DNA from: Bacillus sp. BGMRC 2118 | Lineage (GTDB): Bacteria > Bacillota > Bacilli > Bacillales > SA4 | DNA: 64,000 nt | Assembly: GCA_008364785.1 (NCBI GenBank) | Contig: VTTJ01000004.1 | Coordinates: forward strand, 1-64,000 | Direction: 5' to 3' | Shown: one piece after another, positions 15,125-23,190 of the stretch | How the letters are laid out: each line of letters starts with the position of its first letter | How positions within the stretch are numbered: the stretch's first letter is position 1 | Notes under the pieces: generated by a model | The model's input: the letters and a program-made list of their open reading frames with translations, nothing else | Told to the model about the DNA's origin: nothing | The model's database searches: none | Made by a program: the position numbers and the translations under genes

Positions 15125-15895
15125 TTACGAACCTTCCTTTATAATTGTTTTATCCTGATTTTCACTATCCTTTGTTTCTGGAGTCATTACTCCACGATCC
15201 ACAGGAGGTGTAACGGTTCCTGGAGGATTAACCTTTACTTCATTAGGATTTTTCACAGCCTTTTGTTCTTCCTCGACAATCGGTTCTGCAGTTACCTCTC
15301 CCTCTTTTGGCGGTACTGTTTGCTGTTGTTGCTCGATTACTTGTGGCTGCTCTGGAGTTGTGTTTTCAATTGGTAAGATAACTTCTTTCACTTTTTCTTC
15401 TTCCACTTTACACACTACATTTATTTCATTGGTCCATAAATCATCTCGTGTATCGTATTTATTACCATGTCCAGGTCTTTGGAATGCATGGAACATATAA
15501 TTACCAGGTTTATCAACTGTAAAGCTCAACTTTGCTGATTGTTTTTCAGTAATCGGTTCAATTGTAGCTGTATGGATTTTTGCTCCATTCTTCGGATTAC
15601 CCTTTTCTGCATAATAAACCTCATACTCTGTATTACCGGTCATACTACTTCCACCATTTTGGATGGTTGCTGTAATTACAGCAGGAAGACAGGAATTAGA
15701 ACTAGCGGGTACTTCCACACTTTGTGACGTAAACTTGAGTGAACTTTTATCCCATTCTTCAAGCCATTCACCTGCTGATAAAATTCCAGTTACTTTCGAG
15801 TGGTCATTAAAGTATGCTCCTGTGTTACTATTTAAGAAGGAGGCAGTAACTGTGACAACATAACAAATTGTAATTATTTTTATTAATTGATTCAT
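15125..15895 (-). CDS. tapA: TasA fibre assembly/anchoring protein TapA
   Basis: In B. subtilis TapA helps TasA form fibres and links them to the cell wall. This 256-residue homologue has a signal peptide ending TGA before YFND, the same cleavage context as TasA. The conserved TapA core (about 50-165) includes WDKSSLKFTSQSVEV, TIQNGGSSMTG, YEVYYAEKGNPKNGA and the motif GNYMFHAFQRPGHG. The C-terminal 90 residues are a low-complexity, proline/glutamate-rich tail suited to spanning the wall, without an LPxTG motif. The start at 15895 encodes MNQLIKIITICYVV; the adjacent ribosome site (GGTATG-like) is weak. Gene order here is tasA-tapA-sipW, not tapA-sipW-tasA. Confidence 0.92.
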   Translation of the reverse strand: MNQLIKIITICYVVTVTASFLNSNTGAYFNDHSKVTGILSAGEWLEEWDKSSLKFTSQSVEVPASSNSCLPAVITATIQNGGSSMTGNTEYEVYYAEKGNPKNGAKIHTATIEPITEKQSAKLSFTVDKPGNYMFHAFQRPGHGNKYDTRDDLWTNEINVVCKVEEEKVKEVILPIENTTPEQPQVIEQQQQTVPPKEGEVTAEPIVEEEQKAVKNPNEVKVNPPGTVTPPVDRGVMTPETKDSENQDKTIIKEGS

Positions 15896-16040
15896 ACCCC
15901 AAAACCTTTTTCTGAATTTAATTACTCTAGGATATCTAATAATCTCACACCCTTCCGTTCTATTCCGTAGCTGTATATCTAATCCTATTCACACGTTATA
16001 ATGTTTTATAATGTCTGGATAGAATTAGAAGTATTTTAAG

Positions 16041-16062
16041 AAAGGTGAGGTACCCCACCTTT
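16041..16062 (-). terminator. Hairpin between tasA and tapA
   Basis: AAAGGTG pairs with CACCTTT around a loop containing GGTACC. On the minus strand it is not followed by a strong T-run, so it may be an attenuator or a 3'-end stabiliser that keeps tasA mRNA more abundant than tapA-sipW. Confidence 0.55.
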
Positions 16063-16080
16063 CCTATTTAAATTTATATA

Positions 16081-16698
16081 TTATCTTGATTCACCAGCTT
16101 CTTGCTTACCTTCAAATGTCCATTTTAGTTCTAGCTTATCACCTTGGAATTGATTTTGATCTTGGTTGTTATCTACAAATTCAAATTGAACATAAAGTTT
16201 GTCAGAGTCCCCAGCTTTAAGTCCTCCTCTTTCCTCTAAGTACCTTACAAACACTTCATTAGCTACAGCATCAGGCTCCATTGATTGTAGGTCATAAAGT
16301 GTAGTCTGATATACAACTTGATCTGGTGACCAACGTCCTAGAATAGCTTTGTCTTCATTAAATAAGAAGTTTACACGGATGTGCTTTCCAAAGTCATCTG
16401 TGTTCGCAGGTGCTCCAGCTTTATTTGTAACTGTATATTCAGTATCTAGTAACACTTCTTTAATATTTAGTGATCCATCATTTTTCAATGTAAAATTGCG
16501 ATTCATCCAATCACCTGGCTTTAGATTTGTTACATCAATAATTGTAGTAGGAGCAGCATTTAAATCTAATGTACCTGCTGCAAATTTACTATTAGTTTCT
16601 GCAAAGTCATTAAAGTATGCATATGTACCTCCACCAATTAATGAAAGACCTAATGCTGCTGAAGCTACACCTAAACCTAATTTCTTTTTTAAACTCAT
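16081..16698 (-). CDS. tasA: Matrix fibre protein TasA (camelysin/CalY-like)
   Basis: This is the major biofilm fibre subunit. The 205-residue precursor has a signal peptide of about 27 residues ending GGTYA before YFNDF, the typical SipW cleavage region. The TasA fold follows with the signature NLKPGDWMNRNFTLKNDG (about 58-75) and the C-terminal QFEFVDNN-LELKWTFEGKQ part. B. subtilis TasA is 261 residues, so this is closer in size to CalY of the B. cereus group (about 197). It is the first gene of the minus-strand operon, with several GTTCTYT boxes upstream and a SinR-type gene next in line. Confidence 0.94.
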   Translation of the reverse strand: MSLKKKLGLGVASAALGLSLIGGGTYAYFNDFAETNSKFAAGTLDLNAAPTTIIDVTNLKPGDWMNRNFTLKNDGSLNIKEVLLDTEYTVTNKAGAPANTDDFGKHIRVNFLFNEDKAILGRWSPDQVVYQTTLYDLQSMEPDAVANEVFVRYLEERGGLKAGDSDKLYVQFEFVDNNQDQNQFQGDKLELKWTFEGKQEAGESR

Positions 16699-16753
16699 TC
16701 TTTTTTCCTCCTCAGGAATCTGTTATATTTTTGTTCGTCTCAGCGAATAGTTT

Positions 16754-16929
16754 GTTCTCTTTAACGAACTTTACAATCTGAGTATATCTCCCTAAAAAAG
16801 AAAAGAAAACTCGCAAATTCGCTTGATTTTCGTTAAAAAGAACACTTCATCTCAATTTATCTCCTTTTTCCTTCAAATACCTTACTATTTTGTTTTTTAT
16901 AAAGAACAAATATGTTTTATATAAAGAAC
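16754..16929. promoter_or_regulatory. Cluster of SinR-type GTTCTYT boxes upstream of tasA
   Basis: Matches to GTTCTYT lie at 16754-16760 (GTTCTCT) and, as the complement AAAGAAC, at 16837-16843, 16901-16907 and 16923-16929. The last two are part of a repeated ATAAAGAAC element. Together with weaker GTTCG variants at about 16731 and 16765 they form a dense cluster between tasA and the second SinR gene. Confidence 0.65.
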
Positions 16930-16944
16930 ACTCATGAATAAACA

Positions 16945-16977
16945 AAAACCCGCCAGCTCTCCTAAGCTAACGGGTTT
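16945..16977 (-). terminator. Rho-independent terminator of the second SinR-type gene
   Basis: ACCCG-AGCT pairs with AGCT-CGGGT and is followed on the minus strand by five T. It begins a few bases after the stop codon at 16981. Confidence 0.85.
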
Positions 16978-16980
16978 CCA

Positions 16981-17295
16981 TTACTTCAATATTTCAATTA
17001 ACTGTTTTAACTTTTCCTTACTAATATTCGCCTTATTCATCTCAATGGCGAGCTCAATGACTTCCTGATCTAATTGGTCAACTGTAGGCTGAGGCTTCGC
17101 GATCTTCGTATAGATGACATGCGGTTGAACGTCAAGAGCACTAGCCAACCTTTCAATCACATCAATACTAGGGTTCTTTTGTATGCCTCTTTCAATGAAA
17201 CTTAGGTATGATTTAGATACGCCAGAAACTTTCGAGAGTTCGCTCAGTGTCATTCCCTTCTTCGTTCGAAGATCTTGTATCTTTTTCCCATTCAC
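16981..17295 (-). CDS. Second SinR-type repressor adjacent to tasA
   Basis: This 104-residue protein has an N-terminal HTH_3 domain (IQDLRTKKGMTLSEL, then VSGVSKSYLSFIERGIQKNP) clearly related to SinR. The C-terminal helical part reads QLDQEVIELAIEMNKANIS, which resembles SinI and the SinR dimerisation domain. The start is GTG at 17295 with GAGGAG upstream; no ATG fits the frame. Its own promoter region carries the palindrome GTTCTTTATAAAGAAC plus GTTCTCT, so it probably represses itself. The boxes between it and tasA make tasA the obvious second target. It is comparable in role, perhaps, to SlrR or to the SinR paralogues of the B. cereus group. Confidence 0.88.
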   Translation of the reverse strand: MNGKKIQDLRTKKGMTLSELSKVSGVSKSYLSFIERGIQKNPSIDVIERLASALDVQPHVIYTKIAKPQPTVDQLDQEVIELAIEMNKANISKEKLKQLIEILK

Positions 17296-17321
17296 ATTGT
17301 CTCCTCATTTCTGTTTATTTC

Positions 17322-17350
17322 GTTCTCTGAAGTTGTTCTTTATAAAGAAC
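17322..17350. promoter_or_regulatory. Palindromic operator of the second SinR-type gene
   Basis: GTTCTCT (17322-17328) is followed by the perfect 16-base palindrome GTTCTTTATAAAGAAC (17335-17350), two GTTCTTT boxes facing each other. The half-site is the one known for SinR. Confidence 0.7.
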
Positions 17351-17436
17351 TATTATTGTAATACAGTATACGTATACGAAACGAAATTGTAAAGCAGTCT
17401 ATTGTCCTAAATGTGCGAGGAAGCACGGGGAAGCAT

Positions 17437-17650
17437 GGGGACGGTTCTCTTGCTTCCTGTTGTTTATGATGGAAGCAGGAGAACCGTCCCTTCGCTTCCA
17501 ATTGTTTATGAAGAACATAGAAGAACCGTCCCCATGCTTCAAAAAAAAGAGCCACCAGCAATTGCTGATAGCTCTAATGTGCTCAAGGCACAGCACGGTT
17601 CTTTTGCTTCCGAATTTTTGAGGAAGCAGAAGAACCGTCCCCCTGCTTCC
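17437..17650. repeat. REP-like cluster of five GGACGGTTCT...TGCTTCC elements
   Basis: A ~20-base element close to GGACGGTTCTNNTGCTTCC occurs at 17437-17457 (+), 17471-17490 (-), 17519-17540 (-), 17593-17611 (+) and 17622-17650 (-). Two pairs form long inverted repeats around AT-rich spacers, the arrangement of bacterial interspersed REP mosaics. The last copy touches the degU stop codon. Confidence 0.75.
17541..17575 (-). terminator. Rho-independent terminator of degS-degU
   Basis: AGAGC-CAGCAATTGCTG-GCTCT forms a nested hairpin followed on the minus strand by eight T. It lies about 75 bases beyond degU, with REP-like sequence between, so that sequence is part of the mRNA. Confidence 0.75.
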
Positions 17651-18336
17651 TATTTCACTTCTACCCAACCGTTTTTAATGGCTACGACTACTGCCTGTGT
17701 ACGGTCGTTTACGTTCATTTTCGTTAAGATATTAGATACGTGGTTTTTAACGGTTTTTTCACTGATGAATAGTGTTTCACCGATGGTACGGTTGCTTTGT
17801 CCATCAGCTAGTAATTGAAGGACTTCACATTCACGGCGGGTTAATAAGTGAAGTGGACGTCTGATTTCGATTTCCTTCTTACCTACAGCTTTAGAATTCG
17901 AAGTTGTGGCTAGACGGCGGTATTCCTTCACCAGGTTGTGTGTTACTTTTGGATGTAGGTATGATCCGCCTTCTGCTACGATATTGACAGCATCCACAAG
18001 TTGTTCTGCGTCCATTTCCTTCAATAGGTATCCTTGTGCACCTGTTTTTAGCGCATGTGTCACGTAGTTTTCATCATCATGTATAGAAAGGATGATGACT
18101 TTTGTATCTGGGAATTCTTCGATGAGCTGTGCTGTTGCTTCAACACCGTTTAGTGTCGGCATGTTAATATCCATGATGACAACGTCTGGTTGATGTTTTT
18201 CTACAATAGCAAGTGCTTCTGATCCGTCTTCCCCTTCTGCTACAACTTCAAAGTTTGCTTCAAAATCTAAAATACGCTTTACACCTTCGCGGAATAGCTG
18301 GTGATCATCAATGATTACAATTCTTGTTTTTTTCAT
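17650..18336 (-). CDS. degU: Response regulator DegU
   Basis: DegU controls degradative enzymes, motility, competence and biofilm genes. In the 228-residue protein the receiver domain contains [16 protein letters not shown] and the phosphorylation site Asp56 ([13 protein letters not shown]). A LuxR/NarL-type HTH occupies the C-terminus ([18 protein letters not shown], then [19 protein letters not shown]). I place the start at ATG 18336, with GGGAGGGCGA upstream; an in-frame ATG seven codons earlier contains this ribosome site. It is 27 bases downstream of degS. Residues around the HTH match B. subtilis DegU closely. Confidence 0.97.
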   Translation of the reverse strand: MKKTRIVIIDDHQLFREGVKRILDFEANFEVVAEGEDGSEALAIVEKHQPDVVIMDINMPTLNGVEATAQLIEEFPDTKVIILSIHDDENYVTHALKTGAQGYLLKEMDAEQLVDAVNIVAEGGSYLHPKVTHNLVKEYRRLATTSNSKAVGKKEIEIRRPLHLLTRRECEVLQLLADGQSNRTIGETLFISEKTVKNHVSNILTKMNVNDRTQAVVVAIKNGWVEVK

Positions 18337-18363
18337 GTATCTCGCCCTCCCAAGCATTTTCCC

Positions 18364-19512
18364 TTATACATTTAACGGTACGGATATGATGATGACCGTG
18401 CCTGAGCCGACTTTTGAGTCTATTGTTAATTGACCTTCTAATAGCTCTACACGTTCTCTCATTCCGATTAAACCGAAACTTTTCTCTTTTGTTTCTTCTA
18501 TATCAAAGCCTTTTCCATCATCTTTAATAATGGCGATAATTTGGTTTCGTTGAATTTCTAATTTTACCGAGATCTCAGATGCATTCGCGTGTTTTGTTGA
18601 ATTTTGGACAGCCTCTTGTATCAATCTAAATAATGCTACCTCTAATCGAGATGGCAATCTCGTGTCTATGCCAAAATGAACAAAGCGAATCTCAGCCTGC
18701 TTGTGATAATCTTCTATTGTATCTAAGTACTTTGCTAATGTAGGAACTAATCCTAGATCATCCAAGGCCATTGGTCGTAGATCATAAATAATGCGCCGGA
18801 CTTCGTATAGTGCATTACGCACCATTTTACGTAGGCTGCGAATTTCCTCCATTGCTTCTTCTCCGCCACGTTCACGGTAAACCCGCTCGACTAAGTCCGA
18901 TCTCATCATGACGTTTGCCAGCATTTGAGCAGGACCATCATGAATTTCACGTGAAAGACGACGACGTTCATCTTCCTGTGCTTCAATGATACGTAATCCA
19001 AAGTCTTGCTTTTGCTTCGCATCTTCAATTAAATCCCCAACAGCTCGTAAGTCTGTGTCTAAATAGTTTAGCACAACAGAAATTTGCCCGACTAACGCTT
19101 CTGCACGCTCAATTGTTTCCTGGAGACCAATTAGGCGTCGTTCGATTTCATCTCTTCTGTTTCGAAGCTGCTTTTCTTTTTGACGGATGACCGTAAGCTC
19201 CATCTGAATACTATGCGCCTTTTCATATGCCTCACGTATTTCATCTTCTGCGTAATTTTTAAAGTGCTTACTAACTTCTGATAACCTTTTTCGGGCGAAC
19301 TTAGCATGTCCCTCTAAACGGTCGCCTTCATCAATCGTTTCAAGTACTTTCGGCTTAATGGATTTCAATTCTTCAGCAAGTGACTCAAATTCTTTTCGTG
19401 ACTGCTCGCCAATTCGAAAAATTTCATCTTTACTTGTTTCAACGGTGCTCATCATCTTCTCTAAGATGGTATCAAGCATTTTACTATCGAATTTCGTCTT
19501 TTTTGTAGACAT
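18364..19512 (-). CDS. degS: Cytoplasmic sensor histidine kinase DegS
   Basis: DegS phosphorylates DegU. The 382-residue protein lacks membrane segments. The N-terminal sensor region is a long helical coiled coil (about 25-170). The HisKA_3 domain has the phospho-acceptor His191 in SREIHDGPAQMLANVMMRS, and an HATPase_c domain follows with N-box NSTKHAN, DDGKGFDIEE and FGLIGMRERV. The start ATG at 19512 (MSTKKTKFDSKMLD) aligns with the B. subtilis start and has GGAGG seven bases upstream. A frame extending 45 codons further is not supported by any ribosome site. Confidence 0.97.
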   Translation of the reverse strand: MSTKKTKFDSKMLDTILEKMMSTVETSKDEIFRIGEQSRKEFESLAEELKSIKPKVLETIDEGDRLEGHAKFARKRLSEVSKHFKNYAEDEIREAYEKAHSIQMELTVIRQKEKQLRNRRDEIERRLIGLQETIERAEALVGQISVVLNYLDTDLRAVGDLIEDAKQKQDFGLRIIEAQEDERRRLSREIHDGPAQMLANVMMRSDLVERVYRERGGEEAMEEIRSLRKMVRNALYEVRRIIYDLRPMALDDLGLVPTLAKYLDTIEDYHKQAEIRFVHFGIDTRLPSRLEVALFRLIQEAVQNSTKHANASEISVKLEIQRNQIIAIIKDDGKGFDIEETKEKSFGLIGMRERVELLEGQLTIDSKVGSGTVIIISVPLNV

Positions 19513-19773
19513 GTATATATTCCTCCACATTAACAGTACAAAAAGAACGTGAATATTTCTAGCAACTTCGTACCCATTTCTCTCTTTCTTATTATAGGAC
19601 AAAGGTTTCATATAAACCATGTTTTTTATTTTATATTCTTGTAACAAGTATTCGATGTGTTTGTCATTTTTATGTCTATTTTTAACAAATATCTATTGGT
19701 TGGTATAAAACTACCTCATATATTAAGATGAGTATAGGTAATCATGGAGAAAATAGATAAAGGAAGGTATAAC

Positions 19774-20421
19774 ATGCTGCAGGATTATAAAACAATAAAA
19801 GGCTACGGAGAGCACGAGATAATTATTGAAAAATCACGTTTCATTTGTTACATAGACCGTGCCACAACAGAAGCCGAAGCTCAAGAATTTATTACGAAAA
19901 TTAAAAAATTGAATTCAAGTGCGAATCATAACTGTTCTGCCTATTTAATTGGAGAGCATGATCAAATACAAAAAGCGAATGATGACGGTGAACCCAGTGG
20001 TACTGCTGGTGTTCCCATGCTGGAAGTCCTGAAGAAAAAAGGTATGAAAGATACGGTTGTTGTTGTAACTCGCTATTTCGGAGGAATTAAGCTTGGTGCA
20101 GGCGGACTTATTCGTGCTTATGGTTCAGCTACTTCTGAAGGAATTAAAGCAGTGGGCTTAGTTGAACGTAAACTTATGCAAGTTGTTGGGGTAGAAGTGG
20201 ATTATACGTGGGTAGGAAAGCTGGAGAATGATTTTAGAGCGCTAAATTACCAAATCAAAGGGACTAATTATACAGATAAAGTTGAATTTGATGTGTATGT
20301 AGAAGAGAGCAAGAAGCAATCCTTTCGTGATTGGATGACTGAACTTACATTTGGACAAAGTTCGATTAAAGATAAGGAACTTGAATATCTGGAGAGAGAC
20401 ATTTTTCCTCATAAACAATAA
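19774..20421 (+). CDS. yvyE: YigZ/IMPACT family protein YvyE
   Basis: The 215-residue protein consists of an N-terminal UPF0029/IMPACT domain (SRFICYIDRATTEAEAQEFI; NDDGEPSGTAGVPML; VVVTRYFGGIKLGAGGL) and a C-terminal ferredoxin-like DUF1949 domain. The biochemical role is unresolved; family members have been linked to translation-related and nucleic-acid-binding functions. The ATG at 19774 starts MLQDYKTIKGYGEHEI, matching the B. subtilis start, with GGAAGG upstream. It diverges from degS as in B. subtilis and converges on tagO. Confidence 0.94.
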   Translation: MLQDYKTIKGYGEHEIIIEKSRFICYIDRATTEAEAQEFITKIKKLNSSANHNCSAYLIGEHDQIQKANDDGEPSGTAGVPMLEVLKKKGMKDTVVVVTRYFGGIKLGAGGLIRAYGSATSEGIKAVGLVERKLMQVVGVEVDYTWVGKLENDFRALNYQIKGTNYTDKVEFDVYVEESKKQSFRDWMTELTFGQSSIKDKELEYLERDIFPHKQ

Positions 20422-20443
20422 AAGAACCCCTTTGGGTTCTTTT
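20420..20443. terminator. Bidirectional terminator between yvyE and tagO
   Basis: AAAAGAACCC pairs with GGGTTCTTTT around CTTT. It is symmetrical, so it serves both convergent genes. Confidence 0.85.
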
Positions 20444-21503
20444 ATTTGTTTCTTATAGTGGCTGGTTTTAGACCATTTATAAAGTTTAATAATGGCTTAT
20501 AATCTTCGCCAATAAGTCCGATTTTTTCTACGATGATCTCAATCGCAATAAGAATGGCAACCATTAGAATGAGTGCTACCCAAACTGTTGCAATCGAGAA
20601 GATAAACGCAGCTAATCCAAAAATTACGCTCATTGAGTAGATAATTAATACCGTCTGACGGTGGGAATATCCGATTCGTAATAAACAATGATGCAAGTGT
20701 GACTTGTCAGGTGCAGAAAGTGGCTGCTTGTTGACAATACGTCTAATAATCGCAAACAATGTATCCGAAATTGGAACACCAAGAATCACAACTGGAATGA
20801 TTAACGAGATAAACGTAACATTCTTAAATCCTAAAAGTGCAAAAACACCAATCATATATCCTAAGAATAAAGCACCTGAATCTCCCATAAAAATTTTCGC
20901 AGGGTGGAAATTATACAGAAGGAATCCAAGACTTGAAACAGCTAAGATTAAAGCCATTACCATTACATAAGGTTGACCAAATAGGTGGGCCATTCCCGCA
21001 ATCGTGAATAGGGCAATCGTTGAAACTCCAGCAGCAAGGCCATCTAATCCATCAATTAAATTAATGGCATTTGTAATACCAACAATCCAGATAATCGTAA
21101 TGGGAATACTTAAGTAACCAAAGTCTAATTGACCACCAAACGGAAGGTTAATAAATTCAACACTAATTCCGCCATAGAATACGACTACAAGTGCAGCGGC
21201 TATTTGACCTAGAAGCTTAATTTTAGCCGAAAGTTCTCTCATATCATCAATAATCCCTGTAACTAAGACGATTAAACTTCCGATAAGTATTGCATAATGA
21301 TAAGTCTCTTCAGGTCTCATAATAAAGACACCAATTGCAAAGCTTATATAAATCGCTAAACCTCCTAATCGAGGCATAATTTTTTCATGTACTTTTCTAT
21401 GATTCGGTTTATCAGTAGCGCCAATTTTAAAGGCTAATTTTTTAACTAATGGTGTAAGTAATATACTTAAAATGAAGCTGATAATTAATGTTATAGAAAA
21501 CAT
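20442..21503 (-). CDS. tagO: Undecaprenyl-phosphate GlcNAc-1-phosphate transferase TagO
   Basis: This polytopic enzyme transfers GlcNAc-1-P to undecaprenyl phosphate, the first step of wall teichoic acid and some other surface polymers. The 353 residues contain about 11 transmembrane segments. Conserved loops are GATDKPNHRKVHEKIMPRLG near the start, IIDDMRE, NLIDGLDGLAAG with the catalytic aspartates, and FMGDSGALFLGY. HLHHCLLRIG is the fifth cytoplasmic loop. Position beside yvyE agrees with B. subtilis. It supplies lipid-linked primer for the polymer genes to the right, by inference. ATG at 21503. Confidence 0.95.
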   Translation of the reverse strand: MFSITLIISFILSILLTPLVKKLAFKIGATDKPNHRKVHEKIMPRLGGLAIYISFAIGVFIMRPEETYHYAILIGSLIVLVTGIIDDMRELSAKIKLLGQIAAALVVVFYGGISVEFINLPFGGQLDFGYLSIPITIIWIVGITNAINLIDGLDGLAAGVSTIALFTIAGMAHLFGQPYVMVMALILAVSSLGFLLYNFHPAKIFMGDSGALFLGYMIGVFALLGFKNVTFISLIIPVVILGVPISDTLFAIIRRIVNKQPLSAPDKSHLHHCLLRIGYSHRQTVLIIYSMSVIFGLAAFIFSIATVWVALILMVAILIAIEIIVEKIGLIGEDYKPLLNFINGLKPATIRNK

Positions 21504-21872
21504 ATTGGCCTCCGTACTAATTGTTATAAGAAACTCTTAGGGAATTATATCACATCGCAATAATCTTGAGATAGAAATAATTTTCCAATTCAGGTGAAAT
21601 GTTAAATTTGTATAATTCAGTCGAAACATGACAACATACAATCTTCTTATTACTATAATCTATTTTGGAACTTTTAGGTAGTTTTTTTTAACTTACTACC
21701 TGTTAGACGTTCCTTTTTGTAAAAAGTTTCATGTACCATACCCTTCGATGAATAAATAAATTTTCTGACTCATAGAGAATGGCGGATTGTTAGTATTCCC
21801 TTTTTGATGATATATCATGTAGCTTATATTCATTCAAGAATTTCGTGTAGCCTTCGCGAATACTTGCCAAAG
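21504..21872. other. Intergenic stretch between the acyltransferase and tagO
   Basis: The stretch is AT-rich and should contain the tagO promoter near 21520-21600. I see no convincing small gene, RNA structure or operator in it. Confidence 0.4.
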
Positions 21873-21899
21873 AAAAACTCCCTAGAGCAGCAGGGAGTC
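21873..21899 (-). terminator. Rho-independent terminator of the acyltransferase gene
   Basis: ACTCCCTG-type arms (AAAACTCCCT/AGGGAGT) pair around AGAGCAG and are followed on the minus strand by T-rich sequence. Confidence 0.85.
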
Positions 21900-21910
21900 C
21901 TTTCAAATAG

Positions 21911-22984
21911 TTAAGCACCAGCATTAACCTGCCGAGCTGTATTTTGGTCTTTTTGACCCCTGAAGCTAAAGTTCTTATATTTAAGTGCTCTCTTCTCAAC
22001 CACATGCCAAGATGCAAAAGCAAGAAGAAGTGTGATCGGGAATGATACGAAAAAGTTCTCGACCGCTGTTAATTGGTTATTGAACATATTGGCAAAGATT
22101 TGCTGAATAGGGAATGCATAAATATAGATTCCATATGAAAAGTCTCCGTACTTCCCAAAGTTATGAAGTCGTAATCTGGTTTCATAAGCTAAATAGAAGA
22201 TAAGGTAGGCCCCAAAAATCGTAAAGGCAAACTCAAAGTACCCATAGTTAGCTGTTACAATTAATCCTAGTAAGGATAATAAAGCAACCACGCCATTCAT
22301 TTTAATATGGCTTCTGAACAGATATAAAATCATCCCTGCACTGAAATAACGGAATAAATCTGTATAAAAGTCACCTTTTCCAAAGAAGTGAAGACCTGAA
22401 CTAATGATGAAAGTCGCAACAACTACTCGCTTGTCCAACAGACGTAACATACCTAATACAAGCACGACAATATAAAAGAAAAATTCATACCATAACGTCC
22501 AAAGTGAACCATTTACTGCATTTGGCCAAACGTTTGTATCAAACACACCTGGCAAATTATATTGCATGAAATATAAAGAAATTGTTTTAAAATACATATA
22601 CGTATCTCGACTTGTAAAGTATTCACCTAGTGTTAGTTGAGTAAAAATTGGTCCTAAGACAAATACTGTTAACGCCACACATACAATTAATCCTGGAAAG
22701 ATACGTAGAGCTCTGGCCTTCATATAATTAACAGGATTTCTCGAACGGTCAAAGCTTTGTGTAATAAGAAAACCACTAATGATGAAAAAGATACTTACAG
22801 CAAATTCACCAAATGTCATTTGTCCCATTGTCCAAACCGCAAATGGTTCGGAACCATTTGATCCTGTTGTTAACGGATATGCATGTGAAAATAAAACAAG
22901 TGATGCCGCAATAAATCGGATAATATCTAGGTTGTTAATGCGGGCATTGTTTAATTCTTCTATTGTTTTACCTTTAAGTTTCAA
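21911..22984 (-). CDS. Membrane acyltransferase (acyltransferase 3 family)
   Basis: This 357-residue integral membrane protein of the OafA/acyltransferase-3 type adds acetyl or similar acyl groups to surface polysaccharides. The family motif is in the first membrane segment: INNLDIIRFIAASLVLFSHA with the catalytic-type His34. It continues with the SIFFIISGFLITQSF segment, the basic RNPVNYMKARALRIFPGL loop and about ten hydrophobic segments. Start is TTG at 22984 with GGGGGT upstream; there is no ATG before the first conserved segment. It is separated from the glycosyltransferase upstream by ~200 bases, so it may have its own promoter. Confidence 0.88.
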   Translation of the reverse strand: MKLKGKTIEELNNARINNLDIIRFIAASLVLFSHAYPLTTGSNGSEPFAVWTMGQMTFGEFAVSIFFIISGFLITQSFDRSRNPVNYMKARALRIFPGLIVCVALTVFVLGPIFTQLTLGEYFTSRDTYMYFKTISLYFMQYNLPGVFDTNVWPNAVNGSLWTLWYEFFFYIVVLVLGMLRLLDKRVVVATFIISSGLHFFGKGDFYTDLFRYFSAGMILYLFRSHIKMNGVVALLSLLGLIVTANYGYFEFAFTIFGAYLIFYLAYETRLRLHNFGKYGDFSYGIYIYAFPIQQIFANMFNNQLTAVENFFVSFPITLLLAFASWHVVEKRALKYKNFSFRGQKDQNTARQVNAGA

Positions 22985-23190
22985 GTGGGTACCCCCAGTC
23001 TCATTTTCAAATTACTAGTTTCATAGTTTAGTATAGTGTTAATATCCAAAATAAAAAGAGCTATAAGCAAGCCCTTTCCTTTCATGATTACAAACACGAT
23101 TATATCATTAACATGTCGAAGTTTGTATCATAATATATTTTCCAAGTATTTTTTCACCATAAAAAAAGGAACAGAACATAAGTCCTATTC

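Noticed and set aside
21790..22023. 77-residue minus-strand frame overlapping the acyltransferase end
   Set aside because: It overlaps the acyltransferase in another frame and contains its terminator; no ribosome site or family similarity.
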